A stretch of DNA of 64,000 nucleotides from UBA9160 sp035489755 (GTDB lineage: Bacteria > Myxococcota_A > UBA9160), in assembly GCA_035489755.1 (NCBI GenBank), contig DATGZK010000048.1, positions 1 to 64,000 on the forward strand, read 5' to 3'. The notes beneath the pieces are model-generated. The model saw only the letters and a list, made by a program, of their open reading frames with translations. It ran no database searches and was not told the origin of the DNA. The position numbers and the translations under genes are program-made. How positions within the stretch are numbered: position 1 is the stretch's first letter; the number at the start of each line of letters is the position of its first letter. This document shows, piece after piece, positions 61,889-64,000 of the stretch.

Positions 61889-62883
61889 TCGCCCGGGGCC
61901 ATCTCTGTATCGTCGCGGCGGAGCGCACGGTCGTACGCTCGGATGATCGACTGCACAAGGGGGTGTCGGACGACATCCGCTTCGGTGAAATGCATAAAGG
62001 CGATGCCTTCCACGCCCTCGAGGATCTTCGTGGCTTCGACCAATCCACTCTTTTTGTCGCTCGGAAGATCGATTTGGGTCACATCTCCTGTCACCACGGC
62101 CTTCGAGTCGAAACCGAGGCGCGTGAGGAACATCTTCATCTGCTCGCTCGTGGTGTTCTGGGCCTCATCCAGGATGACGAAGGAATCGTTGAGGGTACGG
62201 CCCCGCATGAAGGCGAGGGGCGCCACCTCGATCGCGCCACGCTCCATGAGTCGCGCAGCCTTCTCGAAATCCATCATGTCGTGGAGCGCATCGTAAAGGG
62301 GGCGCAGGTAGGGGTTCACCTTCTCTGCCATGGAGCCGGGGAGGAAGCCCAACTTCTCCCCGGCTTCGACCGCTGGACGGGTCAGGATCACGCGTGAGAC
62401 TTCGTGGCGGTTTAGCGCCGCGACGGCCATCGCCATGGCGAGGTAGGTCTTGCCCGTGCCCGCGGGACCTACCGCGAAGACGAGGTCACAGGCCCGGATC
62501 AGGTCCACGTAGCGACGCTGTGAAAGATTCTTTGCCATGATTCGGCGCCGCGACCCCGCGGCACCGAGCACATCTTCGTAGACCTCGGAAAGAGGTGTCG
62601 CCGGCTGCTGTGTCGCCATACGCACGGCCTCGCGCACCTCACGCGGGTGGACAGCGTTGCCGGCTCGGAGCAGCCCGTAAAGCTCTTCGAGCACTTTGCG
62701 CGCGACAGCGACCTCTTCGGGCGCACCCACGAGGCGCACCTCGTTGCCCCGGGCACGAGCATGGACGCCAAGCTCTTGCTCGAGAATACGCAGCGTGCGG
62801 TCGCCATCGCCGTACAGCTCGGCGGCGGTGTGGTTGTCGTCGAAGACGAGGGTTTGCCGGGTCGAGGCCTGCTCTCGGGTCAG
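61885..62883 (-). CDS. phoH: PhoH-family P-loop ATPase (probable CTG start)
   Basis: 332 residues, the usual YbeZ/PhoH length. An N-terminal KH-like part (TLVFDDNHTAAELYGDGDRT, then GNEVRLVGAPEEV) precedes the ATPase with Walker A VGPAGTGKTYLAMAMAV near residue 140, RPAVEAGEKLGFLPG, and Walker B SFVILDEAQNTT near 238. PhoH partners YbeY in RNA metabolism. The conserved start TLVFDDN is only 11 codons from a CTG at 62883 which overlaps the upstream stop (CTGA) and has AAGGA six bases before it. There is no ATG, GTG or TTG between this CTG and the conserved region, so a CTG start is strongly implied. Confidence 0.93.
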   Translation of the reverse strand: MTREQASTRQTLVFDDNHTAAELYGDGDRTLRILEQELGVHARARGNEVRLVGAPEEVAVARKVLEELYGLLRAGNAVHPREVREAVRMATQQPATPLSEVYEDVLGAAGSRRRIMAKNLSQRRYVDLIRACDLVFAVGPAGTGKTYLAMAMAVAALNRHEVSRVILTRPAVEAGEKLGFLPGSMAEKVNPYLRPLYDALHDMMDFEKAARLMERGAIEVAPLAFMRGRTLNDSFVILDEAQNTTSEQMKMFLTRLGFDSKAVVTGDVTQIDLPSDKKSGLVEATKILEGVEGIAFMHFTEADVVRHPLVQSIIRAYDRALRRDDTEMAPGE

Positions 62884-64000
62884 GGACGATCCTTCTCGTC
62901 GAGGTGCGCGCCGCGATCGCCACTGTGGCTCTCGCCTCGGCTCGCGAAACCGTGCTCGGGTCCTAGCAGCTCGGCGCCGTTCGCGCGATGTGCGTAATAG
63001 TACGGGCGCGCCCGCATGGGCGTCAACGCATCGGGGGCGAGAAAGCCCTCCCGCACCAGCACATCGAGGCTCTCGGGCCAAGCCTCCCGCGCCTCTCCGG
63101 CCCCACCCTGCGCCTCCTGCACGAGGACCTGAGCGCGGTGATATGCCTCGAGCGCATTGCGGACGCGCAAGACCTCGAATGATTCTTGGGCCTCCGCAAG
63201 GGGCTCGCGCAACAAAGGCTCGCGGGTGGCGGGTCGCGGACCCCATGCCGCCACAGCGAGCAGGGTGAGCGCGGCAGCGAATGGCAGCCCGAACGCGATC
63301 TGGCTGCGCAGGCGCGTTGGTTCGGGCGCTACCCGCTGAAGCTGCCTTGCGCGTTCAATCTCCTCTTGCGCGACGGGAACGATGAGGCCGCCGCGGGAGA
63401 ATTGCGCGATCCAGCGGCTGGCCTCGAAGGTCCCAAGACGAGAGAGATCGATCACACGCCGTACCGACAGGCGACCATCAATCAGCAGAAATACTCGTTC
63501 TGCGGCGGCGAGCCGAGCCGTGGACTCGCGCTTTGCGCCTGCGCGAAATTTCTCAAAGGACGCGACGCGCCGAAACACGGTGGACTCCGAGGGCAGCGCG
63601 TCGGCGAAGCTTCGCCACTCGTCCACCATGCGCAGACCGTCCATCAGGATCTGCTCGGCGCCGAGCAGGCGTTGGGATTCCCGCTCATGGGTCACCGCCT
63701 GCGCGGTGAAATGGAACGATCCGCTCTCCCGGCGGAGCAGCGCGAAGATGGTCTCTTGCGTCAGCAAGTCTTCGATTTGCTCGATCTCCGGCATTCCAAG
63801 GATTTGCTTCGAGACGAGAAGCCTTGGCAGGGGGAGGAGTGTGGTCGTGCGCTCGCGCTCGAGTTCCTCGAGACGCTCGGGAGTGAGAAGACCACAGCGC
63901 ACCAGCATCTCGCCAAGCCCCGCGTGGTCGTGCGCACCCACCGGCGCGGCCGATACGACGGACCCGTGATCGAACCTGAGCTGGATGCGCTCGCCCTCGC
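62880..64000 (-). CDS. DUF4388-like protein with C-terminal membrane anchor (5' end outside window)
   Basis: The frame runs uninterrupted off the right edge. Visible residues begin EGERIQLRFDHGSVVSAAPV, then GLGEMLVRCGLLTPERLEEL and LLTQETIFALLRRESGSFHF, a pattern like the DUF4388 domain of deltaproteobacterial signalling and motility proteins. A second winged-helix-like region (about VFLLIDGRLSVRRVIDLSRL) follows, then one membrane helix (IAFGLPFAAALTLLAVAAWG) and a periplasmic tail resembling pilin-like domains (ALEAYHRAQVL, PESLDVLVREGFL, RPYYYAHR). A GTG at 63941 would begin in mid-domain, so the true start is further right. It leads into phoH through a CTGA junction. Confidence 0.75.
   Translation of the reverse strand, partial: EGERIQLRFDHGSVVSAAPVGAHDHAGLGEMLVRCGLLTPERLEELERERTTTLLPLPRLLVSKQILGMPEIEQIEDLLTQETIFALLRRESGSFHFTAQAVTHERESQRLLGAEQILMDGLRMVDEWRSFADALPSESTVFRRVASFEKFRAGAKRESTARLAAAERVFLLIDGRLSVRRVIDLSRLGTFEASRWIAQFSRGGLIVPVAQEEIERARQLQRVAPEPTRLRSQIAFGLPFAAALTLLAVAAWGPRPATREPLLREPLAEAQESFEVLRVRNALEAYHRAQVLVQEAQGGAGEAREAWPESLDVLVREGFLAPDALTPMRARPYYYAHRANGAELLGPEHGFASRGESHSGDRGAHLDEKDRP

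Overview
The window is a GC-rich (roughly two thirds G+C by eye), gene-dense piece of a Gram-negative chromosome. Gene content and order (smc/ftsY block, yicC-remA-gmk-rel, bamA-skp-lpxA-lpxI-lpxB, lnt-ybeY-phoH) resemble the Deltaproteobacteria in the broad sense; nothing here fixes the genus. The left edge is the first 61 bases of a 16S rRNA gene on the minus strand, and the right edge cuts a DUF4388-like gene. There is no IS element, prophage, CRISPR array or tRNA. Almost every gene is core: translation, division, chromosome segregation, nitrogen assimilation and, above all, outer-membrane construction.

Layout. 1-402: 16S start, its leader with a boxA-like element, and an rrn promoter just behind tyrS. 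403-2907: zapB-zapA-fcl-tyrS from a strong promoter. 2958-9616: lrp-gltB-gltD from its own promoter. 9654-17797: smc, an orphan DNA adenine methylase, ftsY, glpK and a glycerophosphodiesterase, mostly overlapping. 18016-22516: a glycosyltransferase and a heterodimeric ABC exporter. 22608-27426 (plus): purM, a Rossmann-like protein, rpmB and an MsbA-like ABC transporter. 27448-41447 (minus): heptosyltransferases, epimerase, heptose kinase, yicC, remA, gmk, rel, then glycosyltransferases with a GHMP kinase and a newly noticed 54-residue ORF. 41539-43504 (plus): lptF/G and a Kdo-kinase-like gene. 43501-64000 (minus): 17 co-oriented genes joining phoH-ybeY-lnt-prfB-lysS, lol, bam, skp and the lipid A/Kdo pathway, with one internal promoter ahead of bamA.

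The genes form a coherent LPS and envelope programme: lipid A (lpxA, lpxI, lpxB, lpxK, lpxL, possibly a GnnA-like dehydrogenase), Kdo and core addition (kdtA, Kdo kinase, heptose kinase, heptosyltransferases), flipping and export (MsbA-like, LptF/G), lipoprotein maturation and release (Lnt, LolCD), and outer-membrane protein assembly (BamA, Skp).

The most unusual signals concern gene expression. (1) Genes are packed in four-base stop/start overlaps. Besides about seven ATGA and eight GTGA junctions there are four to six CTGA junctions where the downstream family needs residues lying before any ATG, GTG or TTG; in two of these (phoH, waaF) a good Shine-Dalgarno sits in front of the CTG. (2) Several transcription units have a promoter -10 box only six to eight bases before the start codon, which predicts leaderless mRNAs (zapB, purM, the divergent glycosyltransferase, lptF/G). 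(3) prfB carries the classical programmed +1 frameshift. (4) BamA appears to have six POTRA domains behind an extra N-terminal domain, and the LolC/E permease carries an extra multi-helix N-terminal region.
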